This document shows, one piece after another, positions 44,530 through 55,048 of a stretch of 64,000 nt of DNA. The notes beneath the pieces are model-generated. The model did no database searches. It was given only the letters and a program-made list of their open reading frames with translations, and had not been told where the DNA came from. The first letter of the stretch is position 1. Each line of letters starts with the position of its first letter. The DNA lies in the NCBI GenBank assembly GCA_018350325.1, contig JAEVLN010000001.1:919501-983500 (forward strand), written 5' to 3'. A program made the position numbers and the translations under genes. This stretch comes from Globodera rostochiensis (taxonomy: Eukaryota; Nematoda; Chromadorea; Rhabditida; Heteroderidae).

Positions 44530-46410
44530 TTGAACACGATTAAGTATTTTTTGTTTTGATAAAAATCCGAGTACTGTTTCAAACTGATCTCTAGCCGTCC
44601 TAACAGGGTTAGGAAAGCCGACTTGTAACCAGGCAAGCTTTTTCTAAGATTAAATATCATTTTTTTGCTTCGTATATGAAATTTTGCGTATGTGAAATGT
44701 CGCGTATATGAAGTGTCGTATTTTGGGTTAGTATATGAAATGTCGTTTTTTTGTTTAGTATATGAAATGTCACGTATATGAAGTGTCGTATTTTGGGTTA
44801 GTATATGAAATGTCGTTTTTTTGCTTAGTATATGAAATGTCACGTATATGAAGTGTCGTATTTTGGGTTAGTATATGAAATGTCGTTTTTTTGCTTAGTA
44901 TATGAAATGTCACGTATATGAAGTGTCAATATGAAGTGTCGCGTATATGAAATGTCGGCACCCCGAAATTTTTTTTTTTTTGAATTTTATTTTTGATATT
45001 ATTTAGAATTTTTGAAATGGCCACAAAACAAAAAAACTTTTTAGAATGTCGTTGTCCAATTGGACATTCTGAGCGACAGCCACCAATTTTTGCTTGCCTC
45101 CGGCTTTTTGTCCTCACTGCCGACCCACGACAGCCCAATTTCTCCGGTGTTCAGCTTTGTAAGTGGCAAAGGAATGGAAAATGTTTTTACGTTAATTTTT
45201 TCTTTCTTGACCATTTTGAAATTGCATGTTTTAGCATTTTTTTTGACTCAAAATTGATTAGCAAAAAACGAAATTTTGCACTTTGAAGCATATTTTGGCA
45301 AGAAATTGTTAAAAATGCATAATTTGGTCAGGCCTGGGCACGATTACCCGTAACCACGGGTTACAGGCGGTTAACGGTTATCATACCATATTCCGGTAAT
45401 CTTAAAGAACATTGGTCCCGAATTTTTTTATTTTTAAATGAAGGTTTTATGCAATTCTAAGAAATATTCGGGGGTTATCGAGGTCGCTGATCACGAATAT
45501 GACATCAGATTTATCATATGACATCGTCTAATACATGATTTCAACATCTATGATTTTTGAAAATTTTTTCAAAAAGCTGTTATAGCCTTTTATAAAAATG
45601 CTTTCAGGGGTTTAATGGACCGTAGAAGCCAAACCTGACCTCCATTTTGACCGACTTAGAACCCGGGGCCCGAATTCGAACATTTGGTCAAAATTTCTAA
45701 ATTTTCGAAAAATCAATATTGACCCCAAATTGTTAAAAAAAACCTAAAATACACCTAAAAAGGCAAGTATTGATCGAATTGTGCCTTTTAAATGCTTTTG
45801 AGGCTAAAATTATTTTTTTGAAAAAATTTTCAAAAATCATAGATGTTGAAATCATGTATTAGACGATGTCATATGATAAATCTGATGTCATATTCGTGAT
45901 CAGCAACCTCGATAACCCCGATTACTTCTCAGAATTGCTTAAAACCTCCATTAAAAATAAAAAAATTCGGGACCAATGTTCTTTAAGATTACCTATTATT
46001 TCCTCTCGCGATATCATTTTTATTTTTTATTTATAATTTAAAGTATTCTTACAATTTTTCGCAAAAATTTTAGCCATAAAAAATAAATTCTAAGCCTTTA
46101 CATAAATAATTAGTACTACTATATTTTATTTAACTAATGCGTTAAAAAACAAAAAATTCTCTGATCGGTCGCGCTTTGTTAGATTTTAATCATGAAAGTG
46201 TTTGAAAGAGTTTATAAAATTTAAAAATTTTATTCATTGACAAAATCTGATAAAAATCACTTGTTAAGTTCAATACACATCAATTTTGATTTAATTTTAG
46301 AAGGACGGCCGCATCACGAGCGGAAAATTTAGTTTTGAAAAATAAATTTTTTGAAATCTGGAAACTTTATTGATTTTTAAATAATGCGGGTAACCGCGGG
46401 CGGTTAACGG
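44530..46410. repeat. Segmental duplicate of 23590-24500, carrying an inverted-repeat insertion
   Basis: 44530-45285 matches 23591-24235, with extra TATATGAAATGTC repeats, and 46180-46410 matches 24285-24510. The gap is filled by an inverted-repeat element whose arms are 45413-45590 (GGTAATCTTAAAGAACATTG start) and 45820-45994. No clear target duplication. Confidence 0.7.
45045..45158 (+). pseudogene. Orphan DSL exon (linker exon) in the duplicated segment
   Basis: Same 114 bp exon as 23988-24101 (SDSHQFLLASGFLSSLPTHD), with acceptor and donor preserved, but no neighbouring DSL exons. Confidence 0.8.
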
Positions 46411-46444
46411 TTATGAGTAGGGCTGGCGGCGGGGAGTCGTTCAT

Positions 46445-47133
46445 TTGGGCGCTCACGGTTGGGCGCCCGTTATAAAAGGATCAGTTGGGCGCCCACATCA
46501 AAAAACATTTATTGAACAACTTTAATTTTAAAAATGTTTCTGTTGGGTAATTAGGGAATGCGTGGAGGCTTAAAAAACCCATTTTGGTCGTGAAGCATAT
46601 GCGCTAATAGGCTGCAACTTGCGGTCCCGGGTGAATTTTTTTTAAATTTAAAATTTTGAAATGCATGTTTCAGGGGTAAAAATATGCGTAGAACACGAAC
46701 CCAAGCTCGGATTTTGTGAACCCCGAACCCGAATTCGAACATTTTTGGATTTAAAATTTTTTCTAAATATTTTAAAAGCACAAAATAACAACGAAAAAGC
46801 AAGTAACGACCGAATTCATGCTTTTTGAACAATTTTAAGACGAAAATTGATTTTTGAAATTTTTTGAGTTTTCGAAAAATTGTCCGAATTGAGTTCGGGA
46901 TTTAGAAATGGTCGAAATGGAGGTCAGAATGCGCTTCTACGCCCCCGAAGACCCCTAGAAACACCTTTTTATCGACTTTTTAAACTTTTTTTTTTTTCAA
47001 AAAAATTGTAAAGCCTAAGCTATGTTTATATGAGAGCCTTAAAAAAAATATTGCTTAATAAAACTTTAAAAAATTTTTCAAAAATTTTGACTAGCCTACC
47101 TTACATACCGGGCGCCCAACCGTGAGCGCCCAA
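46445..47133. mobile_element. Element with perfect 25 bp inverted repeats (TTGGGCGCTCACGG...)
   Basis: 46445-46469 and 47109-47133 are perfect reverse complements. A second TTGGGCGCC-type motif repeats just outside the right end. No target duplication or ORF with family support. Confidence 0.5.
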
Positions 47134-47167
47134 ACGTACCCGGCGCCCAAACGTACCCAATCGTGGC

Positions 47168-48107
47168 GGCGCCACTACAACTCGCCTATGTAACATTTCG
47201 CCTACACAGCCAAAAGGCAACATTTCGCCTACAAATTTTAAAAATTCTTTTTTTTTTTAATTTTTCTTTGACAAACGATTAAGCATTTTGTAATGCGCGA
47301 AAGAATTAAAGCTTCAATTTTATTAAGTCTGGCAACAAAGAAATGATACAAAATGAATAATTGAATAGATTTTGTCTAGCTGCCAGAATTGTTGAAAAGG
47401 ATCGGCCTCCTTGATAATGAGATCATCAGAAAGTCTAATTGTAAGTGGGTTTGCTGAATTGAAAATACCAAACACTTCTACGCTTGCACAAAATTTACAC
47501 CATTCAAAAAACCAATGCATAAAAATTTACCGTCTTAACATTTGTCGAAGTGCTCAAACTTCGCAGGTGACGTCCTTCCTTGCTTGGCCGATCTTCCTTT
47601 TCAGACCCATTTTTTCAGTAACTCATTTTCCTTTATCTATAAATAATTAGGTATACGTGTGTGAAGATGGATTTTACAATGCTTTTGCTTTTGATCTAGC
47701 CAAATAAGCCTTAAATTCAAAGGAAATGTTAAAAATTGAATTTTAAAATTTGTAGGCGAAATGTTGCTTTTTGACTGTGTAGGCGAAATGTTGCCTTTTG
47801 GCTTTGTAGGCGAAATGTTGCTTTTTGACTGTGTAGGCGAAATGTTGCCTTTTGGCTTTGTAGGCGAAATGTTGCTTTTTGACTGTGTAGGCGAAATGTT
47901 GCCTTTTGGCTTTGTAGGCGAAATGTTGCTTTTTGACTGTGTAGGCGAAATGTTGCCTTTTGGCTTTGTAGGCGAAATGTTACATAGGCGAAATGTTGCC
48001 TTTTGGCTTTGTAGGCGAAATGTTACATAGGCGAAATGTTGCCTTTTGGCTTTGTAGGCGAAATGTTACATAGGCGAAATGTTGCGTAGGCGAGTTGTAG
48101 TGGCGCC
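47168..48107. mobile_element. Inverted-repeat element with internal 54 bp tandem array
   Basis: Ends GGCGCCACTACAACTCGCCT and AGGCGAGTTGTAGTGGCGCC are perfect inverted repeats. From 47755 to about 48090 a 54 bp unit made of two variants (AGGCGAAATGTTGCTTTTTG, AGGCGAAATGTTGCCTTTTG) is repeated about four times and then degenerates. The left end has the same words inverted. The 89-codon ORF inside (47761-48030) is only the repeat read in frame. Confidence 0.65.
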
Positions 48108-48109
48108 TT

Positions 48110-49216
48110 TATATGCACATGCATTTTTTTTTCCTGAACTGGGAACGGTCTGAAACGCGCGAAAAACGTGTTTTCAGCTTGGTTTGAATCTTCTAGAACG
48201 CATTTCCATGTGCATATTTTGCATATTTGTGCATATTTCGCTATTTATGTGCATATTTTATGTACATATTTCACCATTTTCAAAAATTCCTTAATAAAAA
48301 TGCAATAAAAGCGAAAAATGCACCCCTAATGATTTTTTGAAAATTTTCAAAAATGCACCCCTAAAAATTGACTTTTTAAAAATTTTCAAAAATGCACCCC
48401 TAAAAATTGACTTTTTAAAAATTTTCAAAAATGCACCCCTAAAAATTGACTTTTTAAAAATTTCAAAAATGCACCCCTAAAAATTGACTTTTTCGTGATT
48501 TGGGGAAATTTGCAGGGATGGTCGGAATTTCGACTTCCGAAGTTCCGACTTCCGAAATTTTTTGAGGGCGTCGGCTCCCATCCCTGGTGCCCAGGCCGCG
48601 ATTTGTCTTTTTGAGGGTGTTTCGTTGTTTGCACTTTTGAGAGCCTCTCTCATTACAAAAAAATTGCTTGAACAAGGGGGGGGGGAATTTATGCAAAAGT
48701 GTCCTACGTGTGGAAAGTGCCAAAAATGAATTGTTAAACGCCTCCTCCTTCCCCCACCAACAAAGTCTGTCCATTCAAAGTATGCACTCCCCAAATGTAC
48801 CCTCCTCCCAAACCGGAGTCCGGACAGGACTCCTGATCCGGAATCCTGGTGTTTTTGTCGAAGCACTAGGATCAGGATATCCTGAAAAACTAGGATTTTG
48901 ATAATCCTGATATAAGTTGACGAACTTTATCGACCAAATGTCGTTTTTTGGCTTCGTCGACAAAATTTCGCGTGGTCGAAATGTCAGTCGATGCTACCTC
49001 TTATGTAAAACCCCCACAATTTAAAAAAACAAAATTTCAATAAAATAAACTCAAAAACTTAAAAACTCCAAAAATATTTTAAAAAAAGATTCAGCTTATA
49101 ATCTGCTCCATTTTTCTTTTGAGATTTCAAATTTTAATAGAGTTAAATTCGAATTTTACTAAAATTCAATTTTGTGAAGGTATTCAAATGATACATATTA
49201 ACTCGCCGAATTTTTT
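48110..49216. other. No gene; AT-rich repeats and the left part of a segmental duplication
   Basis: 48350-48490 holds four copies of AATGCACCCCTAAAAATTGA. 48513-48585 is a tiny hAT-like relic (CAGGGATGG to CCATCCCTG). 48880-49216 duplicates 40915-41250. Confidence 0.5.
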
Positions 49217-49541
49217 CGTAATATCTCCTTCCGTTTCCGCTTGCCCCGGGGCCACGCTTTTCGAACCGTAGGGGGAGTCGTAATATAATTAAGCACTTTT
49301 ATCAACCAAATAAATATTCCAAAGTTGGGTCGGTGGAGGAAGTGACAATCCGAAGGAGTGACCCGGTAACAAAGCAAAGTCAAATATCAACGCGTGGGCG
49401 GGGGGGGAGGGATAACACAAATCGATAACGGGAATAGCACAGGGGGAGGGGTGGAAATAAATATCGACACGAAATTATTTAAATTATATGGAGGGTCCAA
49501 AAAAAGGGATGGGGTCAATTCATCTTTATCCGTTTACGACA
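49217..49541 (-). repeat. 3' LTR
   Basis: 325 bp, same as 56609-56933. On the element strand it is the downstream LTR, next to the polypurine tract. Confidence 0.9.
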
Positions 49542-49613
49542 TCCCCCCCGAAACACGAAAGGCGTCCCCTGCCGTCACAAAAGGGGCACTCGGCTACCGC
49601 AAAGGTCGGGGTG

Positions 49614-52600
49614 CTAGCGCTGGGCACGTCCGGACCAGCGATGAACGGGCTCGTCTCGGTGGTGCCACGCTCGAGCGGAATTCGGGAGGGAACGGTACGG
49701 GTGCGGGCGAGACCCGATGCGGTCGTCGAACCTCGGGCCCGGGCGCTGAAACGCTGACGGACTCGGACGGTCGCCGGGACCCAATCCTTGGCGAGTTGGA
49801 GGGAGCTGTAGGAAGCAACCGCTGAGGGCTAACTCACTGGCCCCACGGACAAGGTCGACCGGCGAGCGAACCGAACGGACGCCGAGCTCCCGATTTCCAG
49901 GCCATGCAGGGATCTGCGACTTCACCCACGCCGCGAACGCCCTCACCCCACCCGGTGTCATCCAGCCGTTGGTCTCGACGCGGCTCCGATCGTACGAGTC
50001 GCCGTACCGCCACAATTCGACGAGACTCCGCCCGGTTGGCGTCACGCACAGAAACCAGTCGCCGAGCAGTGCTGCCAGTCGTCCGATCAGTTCGTTGTAG
50101 GCGCCTTCCTTTTCCCTGACATACGGCGGTGGAAGCCAAATGATTCTGACCGAAGGGAAGCGGCGACAAAGATGCTGGATCCGCGCGCTTTGTTCGACGA
50201 TCTGATCGACGGTCTCATCGTTCATGAGGGAGTCGCGTCCGAGAACGACAAGTGCTGCTTGAACTTTGGACGACATGACGCACTCGTTCAACGCTCTGAT
50301 CACGGCCGACAGGGAGCCTCGTTCCGTGCCAACGAACGTTGTCTGGTCGCGCATGTCGCTGAAGAGCTGAAAGGCCGACGAATCCCCGAGGATGACTCGC
50401 GGCAATTCGATGAAGACGGGACAATGGTGGACGACGGTCGCGCGCACTTTCTCGAGGATCCACCCCGTCTGTCCGAAAATAGCCGTCCAACCGGTTTTTT
50501 CCGTCTCGGGCAAGTTCTGCACCACTTCCGGCGTCGAAATCTTAACCAAATCAGCCGGTTGTAGCCTTTCTGCTCCGAATTCCTCGACCTTAATGGCTCC
50601 AAACCCGGGTTCCTGCAGAATTGCCTTGGCCACCGTGCATTTCTCGCTCCACAATGCCCAAATTCTTTCCACGTCCCTCTCCTCCGGAAACGCTCCTGCT
50701 CGGACGTTGTCTCGACGGATCCCCTCGTACAGCACCAGTTCCTGTCCCTGATCAGCTCCCAGGATGAGCTTTACGAGGTCTTTTGCTACGGTAGTCGACA
50801 CTGCAGCGCCCGATCGTAACACAAACGCGCAGATCAGTGCCTGTAGCGGAGTGCTGACGGTCATGTTTCCCGGTTCGGTTTGAACGTCGAGGACCGCATC
50901 CAGCTGTGCGCAGAGCAATCTTCCGCAAAATTCGTGCTCTTTGCCTTCGCATTTTTCCGACCATTGCAATTCTTTTGGTGCCGCCCTGCCTGTTGCCTCC
51001 TCCTGCGCCTCTGAAAGATCAATTGTCCCTAATTGATTTGAATTTGACGGTCGTTTTTCCTTTCTCCCCTTTTCCGCTTGATTTCCTCCCCATTTTGCGC
51101 CTTCTGGTTCGTTTTTCCCTGTCTTTTCGGTGATTGGCGCTGCTAAAATGTTCCGATATGGATTTTTCCCGTGGGGCAGCGTTGATATGTCTGGTACTCC
51201 CTGTGGTACTCTAACGAGGCGCTCTATGGGGACGGTGATGGGTTTAGCCGATGCTTTGTCGATTGGGACGAGGTTTGCCGAGGATTTTCCGACGTCGACT
51301 ATTCTATAGGGTCCGAATCGGTTCCAACTGAGTTTTTTGTGGGGGGAACGCGCGCTTGCCCCAGGATAAATGACCATGCACTTATCGCCAATGGAAAATT
51401 TGTTCGCCGTGACATTCGGTCGAAGATCGTAGTGCTTTTTGGCTTCCGCTCGCGCTATTTCCGAATTTTCCCGTGCTGACTCGAGGAGGTGTTGCAAATT
51501 TTCTTTGAATAATTGTAGGTACGACTCTTCGTCAACTGTGTAGTTGGGGTTTCCTTTTATTTGCAATTCCTGTTCCCCCGGGAAAATTGCTGGTCGCCCG
51601 AAAATTAAGTGGAAGGGTGAGAATTTCGTGACCTCTGAAGGCGTCGTATTATACGAAAATGTTATGAATGGGAGTCTTTCATCCCAGGACCAGTGCGAGG
51701 CAGTGGACTTCCTTAGCATATTCAATAACGTTTGGTTTGCCCTCTCCGTTATTCCGTTCGCTTGCGGGTCATAACCTGCTGTTGTTGTTTTGTTAACCCC
51801 GAGCATGGATGTGATTTCACTCAAGGTTTCGTTAACAAATTCCTTCCCCTGGTCACTGTGAAGTGTTTTGGGCGTTCCCAATACCAGAATAAAGTCTCTG
51901 ACGAAAGCTTTTGCGATGGACTCTTTGCTTTTAGTGGGGATTGGGGTTGCCACGAGGTATTTGGTAAAATGGTCGATGCAGACGAGGATATACCGGTTTC
52001 CCGACTCAGCTGGGCCAATCGATAAGATGTCAATACAGACGAGTTCGAGAGGTTCGGTCGTCTGAACTGTTCTTAGGGGCGGTTCGTTGGCCCGTGGCTT
52101 GCGATTATGAGCGCAAATTCTGCAGCTTATGCATGCGCGGACGCAGTCTCCAAACATATTCGGCCAAAAATACCTCTCCCCTAACTGACGGAAAATCTTT
52201 TTCCCACTGTAATGACCCGAGCAAGTGCCGGCATGGCGTTGCTCGATAAGTTTTTCCCTATGTTCTTTGGGCACGAAAAGCTGGGTTTTTCCAGACTTTT
52301 GGTCGCAGAGGTAGTTCGTGTGTGAATTTCCTTGCTCTGCCAATGCTCCCGATCTCGACAGTAAGTCAGCGACTACGTTAGTTTTGCCGGGTTGGTATTC
52401 GACTCTGAGTAAGAAGCGGGCGTTCAATTCCATTAGCCAGCGGTCTACTCGTGCGTTTCCGGTTTCTTTCTTGCTGCGGAACATTGGGACTAAGGCTTTG
52501 TGGTCTGTTACGATTTTGGTGGGGATTCCGGTGATGAATTGGGCAAACTTCCATACGCCAAATCTGACTGCCAACGCCTCGAGTTCAGTCGGGCAGTATC

Positions 52601-53063
52601 GGTTTTCGTGCTTGTTGCACTGACGCGAAGCGAAATAAATGGGCCGAATGCGTTTCTCCTGGTCCGTTTGGCATAAAACAGCGGATATGCCAATTTTGCT
52701 AGCGTCTGTTATGATGATAAAACGCCTCGAATTGTCGTTCGTTGCTGCTGAGAAGTCGGGAAAGTAAAGGAGCACGTCTTCCAAAACTTTCTGCTTCAAC
52801 TTATTCACGACTTTGACCTCTTCTTCTTCCATTTTGAAGGGCGTGTTTTTCTTTAACAGTCTGAAGAGCGGTGCCGCCATTGCTCCAAATCCGTAAATAA
52901 ATTTCCGGTAATAAGTCATAAACCCGAGGAAGCTATGAAGTTCCTTTTTGGTTCGGGGGATCGGAAGAGCGACAATTGGACGAATCTTATCGGCATTCAT
53001 TTTTATGCCTTCGCGCGTTAGGACGTGGCCTAAGAAGGGAGTTCGATTGCTGCAAACCGACAT
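49614..53063 (-). CDS. Retrotransposon Pol C-part: RT end, RNase H, integrase, GDS/SGNH-like tail
   Basis: An open frame of 1149 codons. It opens at the end of the reverse transcriptase (FLGHVLTREGI, LHSFLGFMTYYRKFI). Next is RNase H (FIIITDASKIGISAVLCQTD, then TDHKALVPMF). Integrase has an HHCC-type zinc region (RHAGTCSGHY, CISCRIC) and the catalytic core (CIDILSIGP, HSDQGKEFVN, a C-terminal E in NGITERANQT). About 500 residues follow that gypsy Pol proteins normally lack: after a charged linker, a region around residue 890 (RVILGDSSAFQLFSD), LVVLGRDSLMN and NGWMTPGGVRAFAAWV resembles the block I, III and V order of SGNH/GDSL hydrolases, with the block V His not visible. The last ~90 residues are basic and may be read-through. 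Confidence 0.85.
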   Translation of the reverse strand: MSVCSNRTPFLGHVLTREGIKMNADKIRPIVALPIPRTKKELHSFLGFMTYYRKFIYGFGAMAAPLFRLLKKNTPFKMEEEEVKVVNKLKQKVLEDVLLYFPDFSAATNDNSRRFIIITDASKIGISAVLCQTDQEKRIRPIYFASRQCNKHENRYCPTELEALAVRFGVWKFAQFITGIPTKIVTDHKALVPMFRSKKETGNARVDRWLMELNARFLLRVEYQPGKTNVVADLLSRSGALAEQGNSHTNYLCDQKSGKTQLFVPKEHREKLIEQRHAGTCSGHYSGKKIFRQLGERYFWPNMFGDCVRACISCRICAHNRKPRANEPPLRTVQTTEPLELVCIDILSIGPAESGNRYILVCIDHFTKYLVATPIPTKSKESIAKAFVRDFILVLGTPKTLHSDQGKEFVNETLSEITSMLGVNKTTTAGYDPQANGITERANQTLLNMLRKSTASHWSWDERLPFITFSYNTTPSEVTKFSPFHLIFGRPAIFPGEQELQIKGNPNYTVDEESYLQLFKENLQHLLESARENSEIARAEAKKHYDLRPNVTANKFSIGDKCMVIYPGASARSPHKKLSWNRFGPYRIVDVGKSSANLVPIDKASAKPITVPIERLVRVPQGVPDISTLPHGKNPYRNILAAPITEKTGKNEPEGAKWGGNQAEKGRKEKRPSNSNQLGTIDLSEAQEEATGRAAPKELQWSEKCEGKEHEFCGRLLCAQLDAVLDVQTEPGNMTVSTPLQALICAFVLRSGAAVSTTVAKDLVKLILGADQGQELVLYEGIRRDNVRAGAFPEERDVERIWALWSEKCTVAKAILQEPGFGAIKVEEFGAERLQPADLVKISTPEVVQNLPETEKTGWTAIFGQTGWILEKVRATVVHHCPVFIELPRVILGDSSAFQLFSDMRDQTTFVGTERGSLSAVIRALNECVMSSKVQAALVVLGRDSLMNDETVDQIVEQSARIQHLCRRFPSVRIIWLPPPYVREKEGAYNELIGRLAALLGDWFLCVTPTGRSLVELWRYGDSYDRSRVETNGWMTPGGVRAFAAWVKSQIPAWPGNRELGVRSVRSPVDLVRGASELALSGCFLQLPPTRQGLGPGDRPSPSAFQRPGPRFDDRIGSRPHPYRSLPNSARAWHHRDEPVHRWSGRAQR

Positions 53064-55048
53064 TTCTCGATTTTTAGCTTGAGCTTTGCTCTTGCGATGC
53101 GCTCAAAGACCGCTCTTAAGTTTTCTCCGTGCTCTGACCAAGTTTTGGACGCGATTAAAATATCGTCGACGTAAACGAATACGGATTTATTGATTAGTCC
53201 CTCAAACAAACATGACATAAATCTTTGGTACGTGGCGACCGCGTTGCACAACCCAAATGGGAGGACCACAAATTCGTGGAGACCGAATTCCGTCGTGAAA
53301 GCTGTTTTTTCGATTGATGATTCGTCCATTTTGATTTGCCAATATCCGGACAGGAAATCAAGGGTTGAGAAATACTGCTTCCCGCCTAAGGCAAGGAGGA
53401 TGTTATCTATATTTGGTAGCGGGTAGGCGTCTTTCGTGGTGACAGAGTTCACTCCGCGGTAATCCACGCAAAACCGGATGCTGCCGTCCTTCTTTGGGAC
53501 CAGAACTATAGGGCTGGCCCAAGGGGACCTTGACGGCCTGACCAACCCTCTCTCCAGATAGTCTAGAATCATTTTAGAAACTTTTTCGCGATGGGAAAAT
53601 GCCACCGGCCGCATACGCCCTTTGATCGGAGTTGCATTTCCCGTGTCGATAGAATGTCGAGCTAGGTCCGTTTGAGTTAGTTCCGTGTCCTCTAGTGCAA
53701 ATATGCTTTCGAATTCCCCGATTAATGCTTCCAATTCGTGTTCTTCTTCTTCCTTCAAGCGTCCTGCGCGTTCCGTCCAAATTTTGTGGATTTTCTCCGC
53801 TCTGTTTCCCTCCGTTTCCGCTTTCGCAACTACTGAGGACCTCCCGCGTGGACTGGCGCGTTTTCGGTCGTCGTTTCCGACTAGCTCTGCGTGCGCAATT
53901 TCTGTATTCTCCTCCAATGTAATCGGAAGCGTCGAAAGATTTGTAATCGGCGCCACTATCTTACCGTTTTGCCCCGTTGAAAGCGTCGGCTCGACTCTAA
54001 TTTGGTCGTCGCTTTGTTCGCCTTCGCTTATCAGAAGTTGCTTCCCTTCCATTTCCGGCGGGACCGATAATTCGATCAGTGTCGATGCATTTGGGAGGAG
54101 GGTTGTTTTATAGATGACGTGAACGGAGTTTTTGTTCTGATCATCAGCTTCGGAAAATTCGACGACTTGCATGTTGATTCCGTCGATCAGTTTGAAGCCT
54201 AGCTGACTCAATGCGTTTGTTCCGAACAGCAGGTCGTAACCAAACGATGTTTGGGCCACGAACAACCGGGTTTGTTTGGTCTGCGCTCCTCTCGTGATCG
54301 GTAGTTGCACCACTCCGTGACATTTTACTTCCTGTCCATTTATGTCGATGATCCGCTTTTCTGATGTTAGTGGGTACACGTTTTCGTTCCAGTCTAATTC
54401 TCCCATAACTTTAGCGAAAAACTCAGAAGAAATCAATGAGATCTGTGCACCTCCGTCGAGCATGGCCTCGGTTCGGTGGCCGAATACTGTTACCTTTGCT
54501 ACGATGATTTTCCCGATAAGGGGACAGTTCGGGCTCCCTTTGTCACTTAGGTCTGCACCCTTCCCTGTTTTCTCGAAAAATTTCTCAATTTCGGATGACT
54601 GGATCGAGTGCGCCGAATTTATGGCACCTCCGATAAGATTTTTCTGATCCGGTACTGAAATATCCTGTACCACTAAGAAATTTTGTCGGAGGAAGTTCCG
54701 TGACTGGGGTTTGTTCTGATCTGGATAGTTTTTTGGATTGTTCAGCGGGGCGAGATTTGATCCGGAAGCGTGCTGGTTTGTTGTGTATGGCAGGGCGGGT
54801 CTATTCGGTCGCTGCTCGGTGCAGTTCCTTGAAATGTGACCTGCTCTTCCGCAGTTGTAACATGTTGGTGGTGGGTAAAAGCAGCTCGCGCTGCAAATGC
54901 GATGAATTCGTCGAACGTTGCTCCCGGCCTGCGGGAGAGCTCTAACGTTACTGCCAGTTCGGGATTGGCTAACGCGCGGATGAAATGACGTGTGGAATAT
55001 TCGTCGTACAGTTGATCTGATAGGCGCCGGGGTAAGCGCGGTGGACAA
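53030..55048 (-). CDS. Retrotransposon zinc knuckle, protease and reverse transcriptase
   Basis: 672 codons. A CCHC knuckle (CYNCGRAGHISRNC) near residue 60, an aspartic protease with AMLDGGAQISLIS (D-G-G-A in place of the usual D-S/T-G-A), and reverse transcriptase with WASPIVLVPKKDGSIRFCVD, LPFGLCNA and the catalytic YVDDILIA. It stops just after KCRFAAIE, and the remaining RT resumes in the other frame at about 53045 (PFLGHVL). The one-base shift at this point is either a mutation or assembly error, or an unusual frameshift site. It overlaps the gag frame by about 80 bp (54969-55048), which is the normal layout for gag-pol frameshifting. Confidence 0.85.
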   Translation of the reverse strand: MSTALTPAPIRSTVRRIFHTSFHPRVSQSRTGSNVRALPQAGSNVRRIHRICSASCFYPPPTCYNCGRAGHISRNCTEQRPNRPALPYTTNQHASGSNLAPLNNPKNYPDQNKPQSRNFLRQNFLVVQDISVPDQKNLIGGAINSAHSIQSSEIEKFFEKTGKGADLSDKGSPNCPLIGKIIVAKVTVFGHRTEAMLDGGAQISLISSEFFAKVMGELDWNENVYPLTSEKRIIDINGQEVKCHGVVQLPITRGAQTKQTRLFVAQTSFGYDLLFGTNALSQLGFKLIDGINMQVVEFSEADDQNKNSVHVIYKTTLLPNASTLIELSVPPEMEGKQLLISEGEQSDDQIRVEPTLSTGQNGKIVAPITNLSTLPITLEENTEIAHAELVGNDDRKRASPRGRSSVVAKAETEGNRAEKIHKIWTERAGRLKEEEEHELEALIGEFESIFALEDTELTQTDLARHSIDTGNATPIKGRMRPVAFSHREKVSKMILDYLERGLVRPSRSPWASPIVLVPKKDGSIRFCVDYRGVNSVTTKDAYPLPNIDNILLALGGKQYFSTLDFLSGYWQIKMDESSIEKTAFTTEFGLHEFVVLPFGLCNAVATYQRFMSCLFEGLINKSVFVYVDDILIASKTWSEHGENLRAVFERIARAKLKLKIEKCRFAAIELPS

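Noticed and set aside
47761..48030. ORF of MLLFDCVGEMLPFGFVGE repeats
   Set aside because: A 54 bp tandem repeat with length divisible by three stays open by default; no start context or homology.
48513..48585. A fourth hAT-like element (CAGGGATGG to CCATCCCTG)
   Set aside because: Only 73 bp and no 8 bp target duplication, so it is at most a relic.
49394..50564. Plus-strand ORFs across the LTR and pol tail
   Set aside because: Antisense shadows of the 1149-codon Pol frame and of the LTR.
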